NCBI RefSeq assembly: GCF_013488225.1
Contig: NZ_CP041241.1
Location: 558,001 to 622,000, forward strand
Direction: 5' to 3'
Length of the DNA: 64,000 nucleotides
From: Sinorhizobium mexicanum
GTDB lineage: Bacteria > Pseudomonadota > Alphaproteobacteria > Rhizobiales > Rhizobiaceae
Shown here one piece after another: positions 32,447-40,887 of this stretch. Each line of letters opens with the position of its first letter. Within the stretch, counting starts at the first letter, position 1. The notes below the pieces were generated by a model. It made no database searches, had not been told where the DNA came from, and saw only the letters and a program-made list of their open reading frames with translations. Made by a program: the position numbers and the translations under genes.

Positions 32447-35400
32447 TTAGAGGAAGGAGAAGTCGCTCGTCGAGAGAGTCTTGACGTTCTGCAGGATCGC
32501 GACCAATTCCAGGTCCGCCGTCGCGGCATTGCCGTCGGCATCGTACCAGAGGCGGCCATTGTCGGTCTCGAACAGGAACGTGCCCTTGGTGCTTGTCGCG
32601 ACCGGGTCGGCACCGGTGACCAGCGTCACCGTCGTGTCGCCGGCGGCGATGCCGAAGGCGGCACGGTCGATGACGAGCTTGTCCTGGCCACGGACGAAGT
32701 CGGTGATGACATCGCCTTCGCCGTCACGCCCTTCGCGGTCGAAGACGAACCGGTCGTTGCCGGTGCCTCCCGTCAACCAGTCGTCTCCTGCGCCTCCGAC
32801 CAGGGTATCGTTGCCGTCGCGGCCATCGAGGATATCGTCGGCGCCCTTGCCATAGAGGGTGTTGGCGGTCGCATCACCGCGAATTTCGTCATCGGCTGCG
32901 CTGCCGATGATGGTCTCGAAATTCTTGACGGTGAGGCCGAGCGCCAGCCCCTTGTTCTTGGCCTGGGTCTGCAGATCGAGCACGACTGATGTCGCTCCCT
33001 CCGCGAAGCTCAGCGTATCGATGCCGACGCCGCCATCGAAGAGATCCTTTCCGGAATGAACGGTGCGGGTGAGAACGTCGTTCCCGGCGTCGCCGAAGAG
33101 CTGGTCGTCACCGGCGCCGTCGCGCAGCGTGTCATTGCCGTTGCCGCCCCTGAGGACATCGTTGCCGGACATGCCGTCGAGGATGTCGTTGAGGGTACCG
33201 CCCGTGACCGTGTCCTTGCCCTTGCTGCCGACATAGTCGAGCGCTTCGAAGGCGTTGAAGGATGTCGCCGTATCGACATTGACCGTGCCGGTCGAGAAGT
33301 TGAAGGCGATATCCTTCGTCTGCTCGGAGACGTTCAGCCTGATCACGTCCGTGCCCGTGCCGCCGTCGGAGCGATCGCCGATGCCGGCATAGACCTTGTC
33401 GTTGCCATCCTCGGCGTAGATCACATCCCTGCCGCCCGTGGTGGTCGCAGTGTCACCGTAAATGGTGTCGTTGCCCGTTCCTGCACGGATCGTGTCGTTG
33501 CCCGCATCGCCGGACAGGAGATCGTTGCCCGCCCCGGCGCTGAGACTGTCGTGACCGGCGCCGCCGCGCAGATCGTCGTTGAGGCTGCCGCCGGCAAAGA
33601 CGTCGTTGCCCGTCCCACCGACGAGGGCGACCCGCTCGACGTTTTTCACCGTGACCGGAGCATTCGTAGCTGTCACCGATGCAGCAAGCTTGAAGGTGAT
33701 GCCCTGCGTGTACTTGCTGAAATTGATGGAGGCGAAGTCGGTCCCCGTCCCGCCGTCAACGACCAGCGTGCCGGTCGAGGCGGCGCGCGCGAAGCTGTCG
33801 TCGCCGGTTCCGAGATTGACCGTGTTGTAGCTGGCCGCTCCCGTTGCGCTGTCGCCGACGCTGACCACGTCGTTGCCGTCCCCGGCCGTGATCGAGTTCT
33901 TGCCACCAAAATCGCGAATCACATCGTTTCCGGCGCCCGAGTTGAGCGTGTCGCTTCCCTCTCCGCCATCGAGCGTGTCATTGCCGTTGGTGCCGATCAG
34001 CGTGTCATTGCCCCCGTAGCCGTAGAAGGCAACGCTGAGCGCTGAGCCGACGGACTTCACCACGTCATTACCGGAGCCGAACTCGACGCGGTAATGCTCG
34101 AAGTTCTTGAGGCTCGTACCGTCGGAGAGCGTCGCCGTGGCACCGGTCGCAGAGAACGTCTGCGCGGTTGTCAGCGACCGGCGGTCCACCGCGACCCTGT
34201 CTGTGCCCGTGCCGCCGTCGCCCTTGTCGGCGCCGCCGTCGCCCAAAGTGACGGAGTCGTTGCCGATGCCGCCGTTGACGGTGTCGCGGCCAATTCCGGC
34301 GAGGAGCGTGTCGTTGCCGGCACCGCCGTCGACGTAGTCGTCACCGGCCGCGGCATCGACATAGTCATTGCCGCTGCCGGTCACGACCTTGTTGATGCCC
34401 GAGCCGCTCGCGTAGATCGAGTAGTGCTCGACACCCTTGAACGTCGTGCCGCCGGCGAGGGTATTGATTTCGGTGGCTGCCTTCGCGGCGAAGTTTCCGG
34501 AGAAGTTGCGGACCACCAGCCGGTCGCTGCCGCTCACGTCGGTGATCGTGTCCTTGCCTTGGCCGTAGATGTAGTTGAGAGTGTCGTCGCCGGCGCCGCC
34601 CTCAAGCTTGTCGTCACCGATGCCGCCGTCCAGCGAGTCATTGCCGGCGTCGCCTGCCAGGCTGTCGTTACCGACGCCGCCAGAAACGACATCACTGTCA
34701 TTGCCGCCGGAAAGCACGTCGTTGCCGGCATCTCCCGACAGCGAGTCTGCGCCGTCGCCGCCATAGACCTTGTCGTCGCCGTCGCCACCACTCAGGTAGT
34801 CGCTCCCGGCGTCACCGTACAGGGTGTCAATTCCGGCGTCGCCGTTCAGGAAGTCAAAGCCGTAGCCGCCGCTGAGCGTATCGTTGCCGTCTCCGCCCTG
34901 GAGCAGGTCATGACCGCGTCCGCCCGAAAGCCGGTCGTGTCCGAGTCCCCCGGTCAGCATGTCTGAGTAGTTACCGCCGGTAACGACGTCATCAAAGGCC
35001 GTTCCGGTGATGCTGAACGCCTCGACGTTGGTCGTCTGGATGCCTCCGGTCAGCGTTTGCGGTGCGATCCAATCCTTGATCGCGATGTTAAGCTTTGCAC
35101 CGTGTTCCGAGTAATCGAGCATGACCATGTCGGTGCCGGAGCCACCATCGACCACATCGCCGGAGACTTCGCTGAGCTCAAAGGCGGTGATCGTATCCCG
35201 ACCGCTGCCGCCATTGAGCTTGTCCTGTCCGGCTCCGCCGCTCAGCATGTCGCTTCCGCTGTTGCCGTTCAGCGTGTCGTTGCCGTCGTCGCCCATGAGG
35301 GTGTCACCCTGGAACGAGCCGCTGACCGTGTCGTTGCCCTCGCCGGCACTCACCATGTCGCCGCCCATGCCGCCGTTGACGATGTCGTCGCCGGCAAGAG

Positions 35401-35473
35401 CATTGATGAAATCATTCTCAAGATCGCTGCCGGTCAAAACGTCCTTGCCGACAGTTCCCATAATATTCGCCAT
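32447..35473 (-). CDS. large RTX calcium-binding protein, type I secretion substrate
   Basis: A 1008-residue, glycine- and aspartate-rich protein made almost entirely of RTX nonapeptides (GGxGxDxUx; for example GGAGNDTLLAG, GGEGSDTLNSG) in several blocks. Intervening VDGGTGTD...INFS modules resemble other rhizobial RTX proteins. The last 110 residues (DRFVFDREG...DVITDFVRGQDKL...FSFL) form the usual uncleaved export signal region. There is no Sec signal. ATG 35473 follows AAGGAAAC. No catalytic domain is visible, so adhesion, biofilm or Ca2+ binding are more likely than toxicity. The PrtDE-like pair at 24494-27576 is a likely exporter. Confidence 0.9.
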   Translation of the reverse strand: MANIMGTVGKDVLTGSDLENDFINALAGDDIVNGGMGGDMVSAGEGNDTVSGSFQGDTLMGDDGNDTLNGNSGSDMLSGGAGQDKLNGGSGRDTITAFELSEVSGDVVDGGSGTDMVMLDYSEHGAKLNIAIKDWIAPQTLTGGIQTTNVEAFSITGTAFDDVVTGGNYSDMLTGGLGHDRLSGGRGHDLLQGGDGNDTLSGGYGFDFLNGDAGIDTLYGDAGSDYLSGGDGDDKVYGGDGADSLSGDAGNDVLSGGNDSDVVSGGVGNDSLAGDAGNDSLDGGIGDDKLEGGAGDDTLNYIYGQGKDTITDVSGSDRLVVRNFSGNFAAKAATEINTLAGGTTFKGVEHYSIYASGSGINKVVTGSGNDYVDAAAGDDYVDGGAGNDTLLAGIGRDTVNGGIGNDSVTLGDGGADKGDGGTGTDRVAVDRRSLTTAQTFSATGATATLSDGTSLKNFEHYRVEFGSGNDVVKSVGSALSVAFYGYGGNDTLIGTNGNDTLDGGEGSDTLNSGAGNDVIRDFGGKNSITAGDGNDVVSVGDSATGAASYNTVNLGTGDDSFARAASTGTLVVDGGTGTDFASINFSKYTQGITFKLAASVTATNAPVTVKNVERVALVGGTGNDVFAGGSLNDDLRGGAGHDSLSAGAGNDLLSGDAGNDTIRAGTGNDTIYGDTATTTGGRDVIYAEDGNDKVYAGIGDRSDGGTGTDVIRLNVSEQTKDIAFNFSTGTVNVDTATSFNAFEALDYVGSKGKDTVTGGTLNDILDGMSGNDVLRGGNGNDTLRDGAGDDQLFGDAGNDVLTRTVHSGKDLFDGGVGIDTLSFAEGATSVVLDLQTQAKNKGLALGLTVKNFETIIGSAADDEIRGDATANTLYGKGADDILDGRDGNDTLVGGAGDDWLTGGTGNDRFVFDREGRDGEGDVITDFVRGQDKLVIDRAAFGIAAGDTTVTLVTGADPVATSTKGTFLFETDNGRLWYDADGNAATADLELVAILQNVKTLSTSDFSFL

Positions 35474-35837
35474 ATGTGTTTCCTTGTTCCTGCGCATCGG
35501 GACATGCGTCGCTGTTCGCAGAGGCGGCTGCCTCGGCGTGGTGATGGATGGTTTTTTGGAAGAGGCGCCCATGATGGGCGGTCGCTCATCGTCGCGAGCG
35601 ACAAGGCGTCGAATAGACTAGATGCGGCGCCGTTTCACGGAGTGTCTCCCCAGTCGAACCCCTCGCAAGTCATGCGGTATTGCGTGACCTGAAGAACGTT
35701 CCCTGCCGTTCTTGCTGCCATATATTGCCGAGTCCGAGAGCGTTTTGTGTTTCCGCGGGAACAGACCAAACGGGTAGATTCCCCGATCCATACGCAGATC
35801 TATGGTTGCAGAGAAAAGGCGCTCGGATGACGACGGA
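35474..35837. other. intergenic region upstream of the RTX gene
   Basis: It contains no gene I can support. An inverted repeat AAGAACG (35692-35698) / CGTTCTT (35707-35713) is the only clear structure. The RTX promoter should lie here, but no -35/-10 pair stood out. Confidence 0.4.
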
Positions 35838-36611
35838 TCACAGCCTTCTGTGGGACTGGGTCAACGACAGCGGATAGCGGGTCGGATGGTAGGCAGCGGC
35901 GCTCACATTGACCGTGCGGTTGTGCGTGTCGTAGGCGATCTGGTCTAGGGTCAGAACCGCAGCAGGTACGTCGAGCTGGAGCAATGACGCCTCCGTGTCG
36001 GTGGCGAGCCGGGCGCTCAAGGTCGATTGGCCGCGCGACGGAATGATTCCATAGCGGTTCTCGAACTCCGCATATAGTGACCGGTTCTCGACCGTCCAGT
36101 CGATGTCGAGGATGCCGGGCGCGAGCGAGGCGGAAAACCAGTCCCGCTGGATGACGACCGGCACGTCATCGAGGAGGCGCAATCTCTCCAGGAAAACGAC
36201 GTCTGCGCCGGTCGGCAGGGACAGCGGCCGCGCGACCTCGGCGTCAGCGCGGATGATCTTGCCGGCGAGGAGGCGCATGCCGGGCTTGAGATTGTTCGCA
36301 TAGGCCGTCTGGGTGAAACTGCGCACGATCTCGAGCTCATAGATCGGCTTTGGTTCGGTGACATAGATGCCCTTGCCGGGCCGCGTCTGCAGATAGCCGA
36401 GGTTCTCGAGCTCCTTTATCGCCTGGCGCACCGTAATGCGGCTGACGCCATAGGCTGCGACCAGTTCCCGCTCTGACGGAAGCTTGTCGTTGACCGCAAG
36501 TTCCCGCCTTTCGATCATGCCCTTGAGCAGGTTTCGCAATTGCACGTAGAGCGCATCCGGGTGATTGCGATCGATGGGATTTTCGTCCGGAAGATTTGCG
36601 TGTCGTGCCAT
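35838..36611 (-). CDS. GntR/HutC family transcriptional regulator
   Basis: A 257-residue regulator with a GntR winged helix at about 22-90 (LPSERELVAAYGVSRITVRQAI, LENLGYLQTRPGKGIYV). A UTRA effector domain follows (FLERLRLLDDVPVVIQRDWF..., YHPTRYPLSL). It is divergent from the GH4/kinase/importer operon, 216 bases away. A 16-base inverted repeat within that operon's promoter is the likely operator. UTRA domains typically sense sugar phosphates or glycosides. Confidence 0.9.
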   Translation of the reverse strand: MARHANLPDENPIDRNHPDALYVQLRNLLKGMIERRELAVNDKLPSERELVAAYGVSRITVRQAIKELENLGYLQTRPGKGIYVTEPKPIYELEIVRSFTQTAYANNLKPGMRLLAGKIIRADAEVARPLSLPTGADVVFLERLRLLDDVPVVIQRDWFSASLAPGILDIDWTVENRSLYAEFENRYGIIPSRGQSTLSARLATDTEASLLQLDVPAAVLTLDQIAYDTHNRTVNVSAAAYHPTRYPLSLTQSHRRL

Positions 36612-36770
36612 GCGCCGTTCGTTTCAGCCGCCAGTTGCCGGATGCCCCTCTGCATTGCACCTGGCAAGATTGAAGACAAGAGCCCGGGTGAGATTCCATC
36701 CAACCTTGCTTCCCCGCATACCGTTCTCGGACCACCTTGTGGATCGCTGGAAAAGCGCCTGCAGATCGAA

Positions 36771-36799
36771 TTGACATAACTGGTTATATCCAGTAGCGA
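36771..36799 (+). promoter_or_regulatory. promoter and operator of the GH4 operon
   Basis: TTGACA (36771-36776), 17 bases, then TAGCGA (36794-36799). In the spacer lies ACTGGTTATATCCAGT (36779-36794), an inverted repeat symmetric at 14 of 16 positions. The HutC-type regulator encoded divergently is the likely ligand. The -10 is weak. Confidence 0.65.
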
Positions 36800-36827
36800 T
36801 ATCACAATCGGAACGGCGGAGTAAAGA

Positions 36828-38213
36828 ATGAAACTGACCTTGATTGGCGGCGGCGGAGTCCGGGCACCCCTGTTTGTCGGATCTGCCCTGCGGCGCGCGG
36901 AACGAAGCGGTCTGACCGAGATCTGCTTGCAGGACATCAATGAGCAGAAGCTCGATCTCTTCGGACGGATCAGCCAGGAGCTGGCCCGGCGCATGCAGTC
37001 CCCGGTCAGGATCACGATGTCTGCCGATGCCGAGCGGGCGCTGGCAGGGGCAAGCTACGTCGTGACCACGGTCCGGCCCGGCAATGAAGAGGGCCGGATC
37101 AAGGACGAACGCATCGCGCTTGCCCATGGCGTGCTGGGTCAGGAGACCACCGGTCCGGGCGGCTTTGCGATGGCGCTCCGCAGCATTCCGGTCATCCTCA
37201 AATACGCGGAAATCCTGAAGAAGGTCAGCCCCGATGCCTGGCTGTTCAACTTCACCAACCCGGCGGGCCTCGTCGCGCAGGCTCTGCAGAACGAAGGTTA
37301 TCACCGCACTGTCGGCATCTGCGATGGCGCGAACGGTGCGCAGGAAGCCTTGGCGCGCTGGTACAAGGTGCCGCAGAATGACGTGCATGCCGAGGTCTAC
37401 GGTCTGAACCACCTCTCCTTTACGAGGAGCGCAAAGATCGACGGCAAGGAAGTGCTCCAGCCGCTGCTTGACGACGACGCTTTTATCCGCGCGACGTCGC
37501 AGCGCATGTTCGACAGCAAGCTGATCCGCCACCAGCGCAATTGGATCAACGAGTATCTCTATTACTACTACTATGCGGAAAGGGCCGTCGAGGCGCTCAA
37601 GTCCGACGAGCGCACGCGTGGTGAAGAGGTCAAGGACCTGAACGCGGCATTGATCGCCAAGCTCGGCACGATCGATCTGGAGACGGACGCCGAGGGAGCG
37701 CTGGCCGCCTACTATGCCTATGAGCGGCGACGCAACGCAACCTACATGCATTACGCGCTTGCCGATGCGCCGAGCATGGAAGAGGCCGACAAGTTCGTCG
37801 AAAGCGTTGTGGCAGGAGAGACCGGCGAAGAGGGGGAAGGCTACGCCGGAGTCGCGCTCAATCTCGTCGATGCGCTGCAGACCGGAAAGCCCTGCTATAC
37901 GGGCCTCAACGTCCGCAACGAGGGCGCGATCGACGGCCTGCGTGCCGACGACGTCGTGGAAGTGAGCTGCGTAGTCGACAAGAGCGGTATCAGACCGCTC
38001 AAAATCGGCGCCATGCCCGAAGCTCAGGCGCAGCTCGTCCAGAACGTCAAGCGCTATGAGCGGTTGGCCGTCCGCGCGATCAAGGAGCGGAGCCACAAAC
38101 TCGCCGTCGAGGCGCTGATGGCGCACCCGCTGGTACTCTCCTATTCGCGTGCGGTACCACTGGTCGACGAATATCTTGCTGCCCACGCGCCATATGCAGG
38201 TGACTGGTCGTGA
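36828..38213 (+). CDS. GH4 family 6-phospho-glycosidase-like enzyme
   Basis: A 461-residue glycoside hydrolase family 4 protein. The NAD-binding start is IGGGGVRAPLF, followed by VTTVRPGNEEGR, NPAG, a C165 motif (GICDGANG) and H195 in GLNHLSF. These match the family's metal-binding Cys and His. GH4 enzymes use NAD+ and Mn2+ and act on phosphorylated or free alpha or beta glycosides by an oxidation-elimination mechanism. The final stop overlaps the kinase start (GTGA). Its partner PfkB kinase and ABC importer suggest hydrolysis of an unphosphorylated imported glycoside, or action after kinase treatment. Confidence 0.85.
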   Translation: MKLTLIGGGGVRAPLFVGSALRRAERSGLTEICLQDINEQKLDLFGRISQELARRMQSPVRITMSADAERALAGASYVVTTVRPGNEEGRIKDERIALAHGVLGQETTGPGGFAMALRSIPVILKYAEILKKVSPDAWLFNFTNPAGLVAQALQNEGYHRTVGICDGANGAQEALARWYKVPQNDVHAEVYGLNHLSFTRSAKIDGKEVLQPLLDDDAFIRATSQRMFDSKLIRHQRNWINEYLYYYYYAERAVEALKSDERTRGEEVKDLNAALIAKLGTIDLETDAEGALAAYYAYERRRNATYMHYALADAPSMEEADKFVESVVAGETGEEGEGYAGVALNLVDALQTGKPCYTGLNVRNEGAIDGLRADDVVEVSCVVDKSGIRPLKIGAMPEAQAQLVQNVKRYERLAVRAIKERSHKLAVEALMAHPLVLSYSRAVPLVDEYLAAHAPYAGDWS

Positions 38214-39136
38214 ATGACGCTCTTGGTTCCCGCTACGACGTGATGGTGGTCGGAGAGTACTACTTCGACCTGATCTTCCGCGGTCTCCCGGACGTGCCGA
38301 AGATCAGTGCCGATCTTTGGGCCGAAGAGTTCGAGTGGGTGCCGGGTGCCGCCTATTCGACGGCGCTGGCGCTTGCTCGCCTCGGCACCAGAGCGGGGTG
38401 GTGGTGCACCTTCGGGAACGACATCTTCAGCCGCATGATCATCGACGAAGCGCGGCGGGAAAATATCGACGACGGCCTCTTCATCCATCTGGACAAGCCG
38501 TTGCGCCGTGTGAGTGCGGCATTCTCGTTCGCGCATGACCGCGGCTTCATCAGCTATGCCGAGCAGCCGGACCCGCTGCCGAAGCCGGGGGATCTCGATC
38601 GCATAAGGCCACGCATCCTGCTGCTTCAGGGCTTCTCGCTCGACCAGGAGCGGCGCACGCTCGTCCAGGCGGCGCGCGATCTCGGTATTATCGTCTGCTC
38701 CGACCTGCAGCACGTTGACTACAAGCTCTCGACGCCCGGCATTGAAGAGATGCTGAGGCTGATCGATGTCTTCCTGCCGAATTCCTCCGAGGCGAAGGCA
38801 TTGACCGGCGAGGATGACGTCGAGCGCGCGCTCGCCTCGATCGCCCGTTTCTGCCCGACTGTCGTCATCAAATGCGGCGCCGACGGCGCCATCGCCTCCT
38901 CGAAGGGAGAGAACTGCCGCGTGCCGGCGCTCGCCGTCGACGTGTTCGACACGACCGGTGCCGGCGACTGCTTCAATGCCGGCTTCGTCCACGGCATGCT
39001 CAACGAGCCGGACCTGCGCGGCGCAATCGAAATCGCCGTCATCTGCGGTTCGCTCGCCGTGACCGGCTATGGCGGCCGCAATCTGCCTTTCGAGAAAGAT
39101 CTTACGAAATATCGGCGGCGGGAGGCCGCGATATAG
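38210..39136 (+). CDS. PfkB family carbohydrate kinase
   Basis: A 308-residue ribokinase-like protein. The substrate-binding N-terminal strand is VVGEYYFDLIF, and the characteristic DTTGAGDCFNAGFVHG near residue 250 contains the catalytic Asp. ATP-binding elements are downstream. The start GTG at 38210 overlaps the GH4 stop. It probably phosphorylates the sugar released by the glycosidase. The gene is followed within 34 bases by the binding-protein gene. Confidence 0.88.
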   Translation: MNDALGSRYDVMVVGEYYFDLIFRGLPDVPKISADLWAEEFEWVPGAAYSTALALARLGTRAGWWCTFGNDIFSRMIIDEARRENIDDGLFIHLDKPLRRVSAAFSFAHDRGFISYAEQPDPLPKPGDLDRIRPRILLLQGFSLDQERRTLVQAARDLGIIVCSDLQHVDYKLSTPGIEEMLRLIDVFLPNSSEAKALTGEDDVERALASIARFCPTVVIKCGADGAIASSKGENCRVPALAVDVFDTTGAGDCFNAGFVHGMLNEPDLRGAIEIAVICGSLAVTGYGGRNLPFEKDLTKYRRREAAI

Positions 39137-39169
39137 CGACGTTCACAAGAGAACGAATGAGGGAACGAC

Positions 39170-40435
39170 ATGAAACACAAACTGAAAATGCTGGCAGGCA
39201 TGGCCGTGGTGGCCTTCGCATCGGCGCTCCCGGCAAAAGCCGAAACGGTCTCGATGTTCTGCTCCGCGACCGACTACGAATTGTGTGAAAGGGCCGTCGC
39301 GAAGTGGTCGGAGAAAACCGGCAACGACGTGAAGCTCAACCGCATGCCGCAGAACCTCGATGATGCGATCCCGATCTACCAGCAGCTTTTCGCGGCTCAA
39401 TCGTCGGACATCGACGTGCTCTATATCGACGTCATCTGGCTTGGCATGTTCAAGGATCATCTGCTCGATGTCACGTCGATGATCCCGCAGGACGAGGTGA
39501 AGGCGCATTTCGCCTCCGCCACGGATGCCGCGCGCCTCGACGGCAAGCTTCTGGCGATGCCCTTCTATATCGACACTGGGCTGATGTTCTATCGCAAGGA
39601 CCTGCTCGAGAAATACGGCAAAGAGCCGCCGAAGACCTGGGATGAAATGACCGCGACCGCGAAGGAGATCCAGGACGCCGAGCGCAAGGCCGGAAACCCG
39701 GATATGTGGGGCTATGCCTGGCAGGGCCGCAGCTACGAGGGCCTGACCTGCGATGCGCTCGAATGGATCGCCTCGGCTGGCGGCGGAACCATCATCTCCG
39801 ACGATGGCGAGGTCACCATCAACAGCCCCGTGACGGAAGCGGCGCTCACCCGTGCGCGCGGCTGGATCGGCACGATTTCGCCCGAGGGCGTCCTCAACTA
39901 CGACGAGGAAAATTCGCGCGCCCTCTTCGAAAGCGGCAATGCCGTGTTCCATCGTAACTGGCCCTATGTCTGGGGCACGTCGCAGGCGGAAGGCGGCAAG
40001 CTTGTCGGCAAGGTAGGTGTCTCCGCCCTTCCGCTCGGAGTCGAGGGGCAGAAGTCAAGCGGCTCGCTCGGCACGGCCTATCTCGGGGTCTCGAAGTATT
40101 CCGAGAAGCAGGAGCTCGCGGCTGACCTGCTACGCTACATGGTAGGCTCCGAGGACCAGAAGATGCGCGCGATCGACGGCGGCTACAACCCGACTGTCGC
40201 GGCACTTTACGAAGACGCCGACGTACTGGCGAAGATCCCCTTCCTCGGCATGGCAAAGACGGCCTTCGAGGAATCGGTCGCCCGTCCGTCCGCGGCGACC
40301 GGCAAGAACTACAACCGCATTTCCCGCACGTTCTACCGTGCTGTCCATGACATCATCTCCGGCAAGGACGATGTCGCGAAGGAACTCGCCGATCTCGAAC
40401 GGCGGCTGCAGCGCGACGTGAAAGCGGGCGAATGA
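39170..40435 (+). CDS. ABC importer sugar-binding protein
   Basis: A 421-residue periplasmic protein with a signal peptide (MKHKLKMLAGMAVVAFASALPAKA, cleavage after AKA). The mature sequence ETVSMFCSATDYEL and DVLYIDVIWLGMFKDHLLDVT places it in solute-binding family 1 of CUT1 importers. GAGGGAAC precedes ATG 39170. It ends at a hairpin terminator (40443-40477) that may lower expression of the distal genes relative to this abundant protein. The ligand is presumably a glycoside hydrolysed by the upstream GH4 enzyme. Confidence 0.9.
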   Translation: MKHKLKMLAGMAVVAFASALPAKAETVSMFCSATDYELCERAVAKWSEKTGNDVKLNRMPQNLDDAIPIYQQLFAAQSSDIDVLYIDVIWLGMFKDHLLDVTSMIPQDEVKAHFASATDAARLDGKLLAMPFYIDTGLMFYRKDLLEKYGKEPPKTWDEMTATAKEIQDAERKAGNPDMWGYAWQGRSYEGLTCDALEWIASAGGGTIISDDGEVTINSPVTEAALTRARGWIGTISPEGVLNYDEENSRALFESGNAVFHRNWPYVWGTSQAEGGKLVGKVGVSALPLGVEGQKSSGSLGTAYLGVSKYSEKQELAADLLRYMVGSEDQKMRAIDGGYNPTVAALYEDADVLAKIPFLGMAKTAFEESVARPSAATGKNYNRISRTFYRAVHDIISGKDDVAKELADLERRLQRDVKAGE

Positions 40436-40442
40436 TGAACGC

Positions 40443-40477
40443 GGCACCTCCGAGGGGATCCTTCGGAGGTGCCTTTT
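40443..40477 (+). terminator. intra-operon hairpin terminator or attenuator
   Basis: GGCACCTCCGA (40443-40453) pairs with TCGGAGGTGCC (40463-40473), then TTTT. It sits between the binding-protein gene and the pseudogene plus ATPase and permease genes, so part of transcription should stop here. Confidence 0.75.
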
Positions 40478-40511
40478 CGCAAACATTGCAGTTCGATGCG
40501 ATGAGTTCCCG

Positions 40512-40876
40512 ATGGCGAAGCCTATTGTCTTCGACGGACCCGAGGAAATGGGCTCCTATGTTGCCGCGCAGATCCTGACCGGTATCGACAGGGCTGCCCG
40601 CGATGGAAAACGCTATCTTCTCGGTTGCCCGACCGGGCCCACGCCTTTCGGGCATTCGCTTCCATCGACGAGGTGCCGACGCATGGGATAAGTGTCGGGC
40701 TGAGGACGATCAGCGAGGCGCGCAAGTGCAGGCTGTTTTTGAGCGGCGGCGGTAAGTGGGAGGCGCTGAGGCGCATAACAACGGCAGGCAACTTCGACGC
40801 CGACTGGCTCGCGACCATCGTGCTCGAATGCAGCGACAGAGAAATCCTGGCCGACCGCGCCGCGGCAGGCCTTTGA
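40512..40876 (+). pseudogene. collapsed glucosamine-6-phosphate deaminase-like (NagB/SIS) gene
   Basis: Frame 1 reads MAKPIVFDGPEEMGSY..., then RYLLGCPTGPTPF, the beginning of a NagB-like protein, and goes off frame near 40650. A second frame from there reads FASIDEVPTHGISVGLRT, RLFLSGGGKWEALRR and ILADRAAAGL, the end of the same kind of protein. Together they give only about 120 residues of an expected 250-330, so the middle is deleted and the reading frame broken. A functional amino-sugar or sugar-phosphate isomerase step was probably once part of the operon. Confidence 0.75.
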
Positions 40877-40887
40877 AGGACAGCGGA

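Noticed and set aside
32447..35473. the glycine-rich tandem repeats as a CRISPR array or tandem DNA repeat
   Set aside because: The repeats are coding (RTX nonapeptides), of varying DNA sequence and without equal spacers.
36624..38186. 520-codon minus-strand frame over the GH4 gene
   Set aside because: Antisense shadow of the glycosidase, no recognisable domain or start signal.
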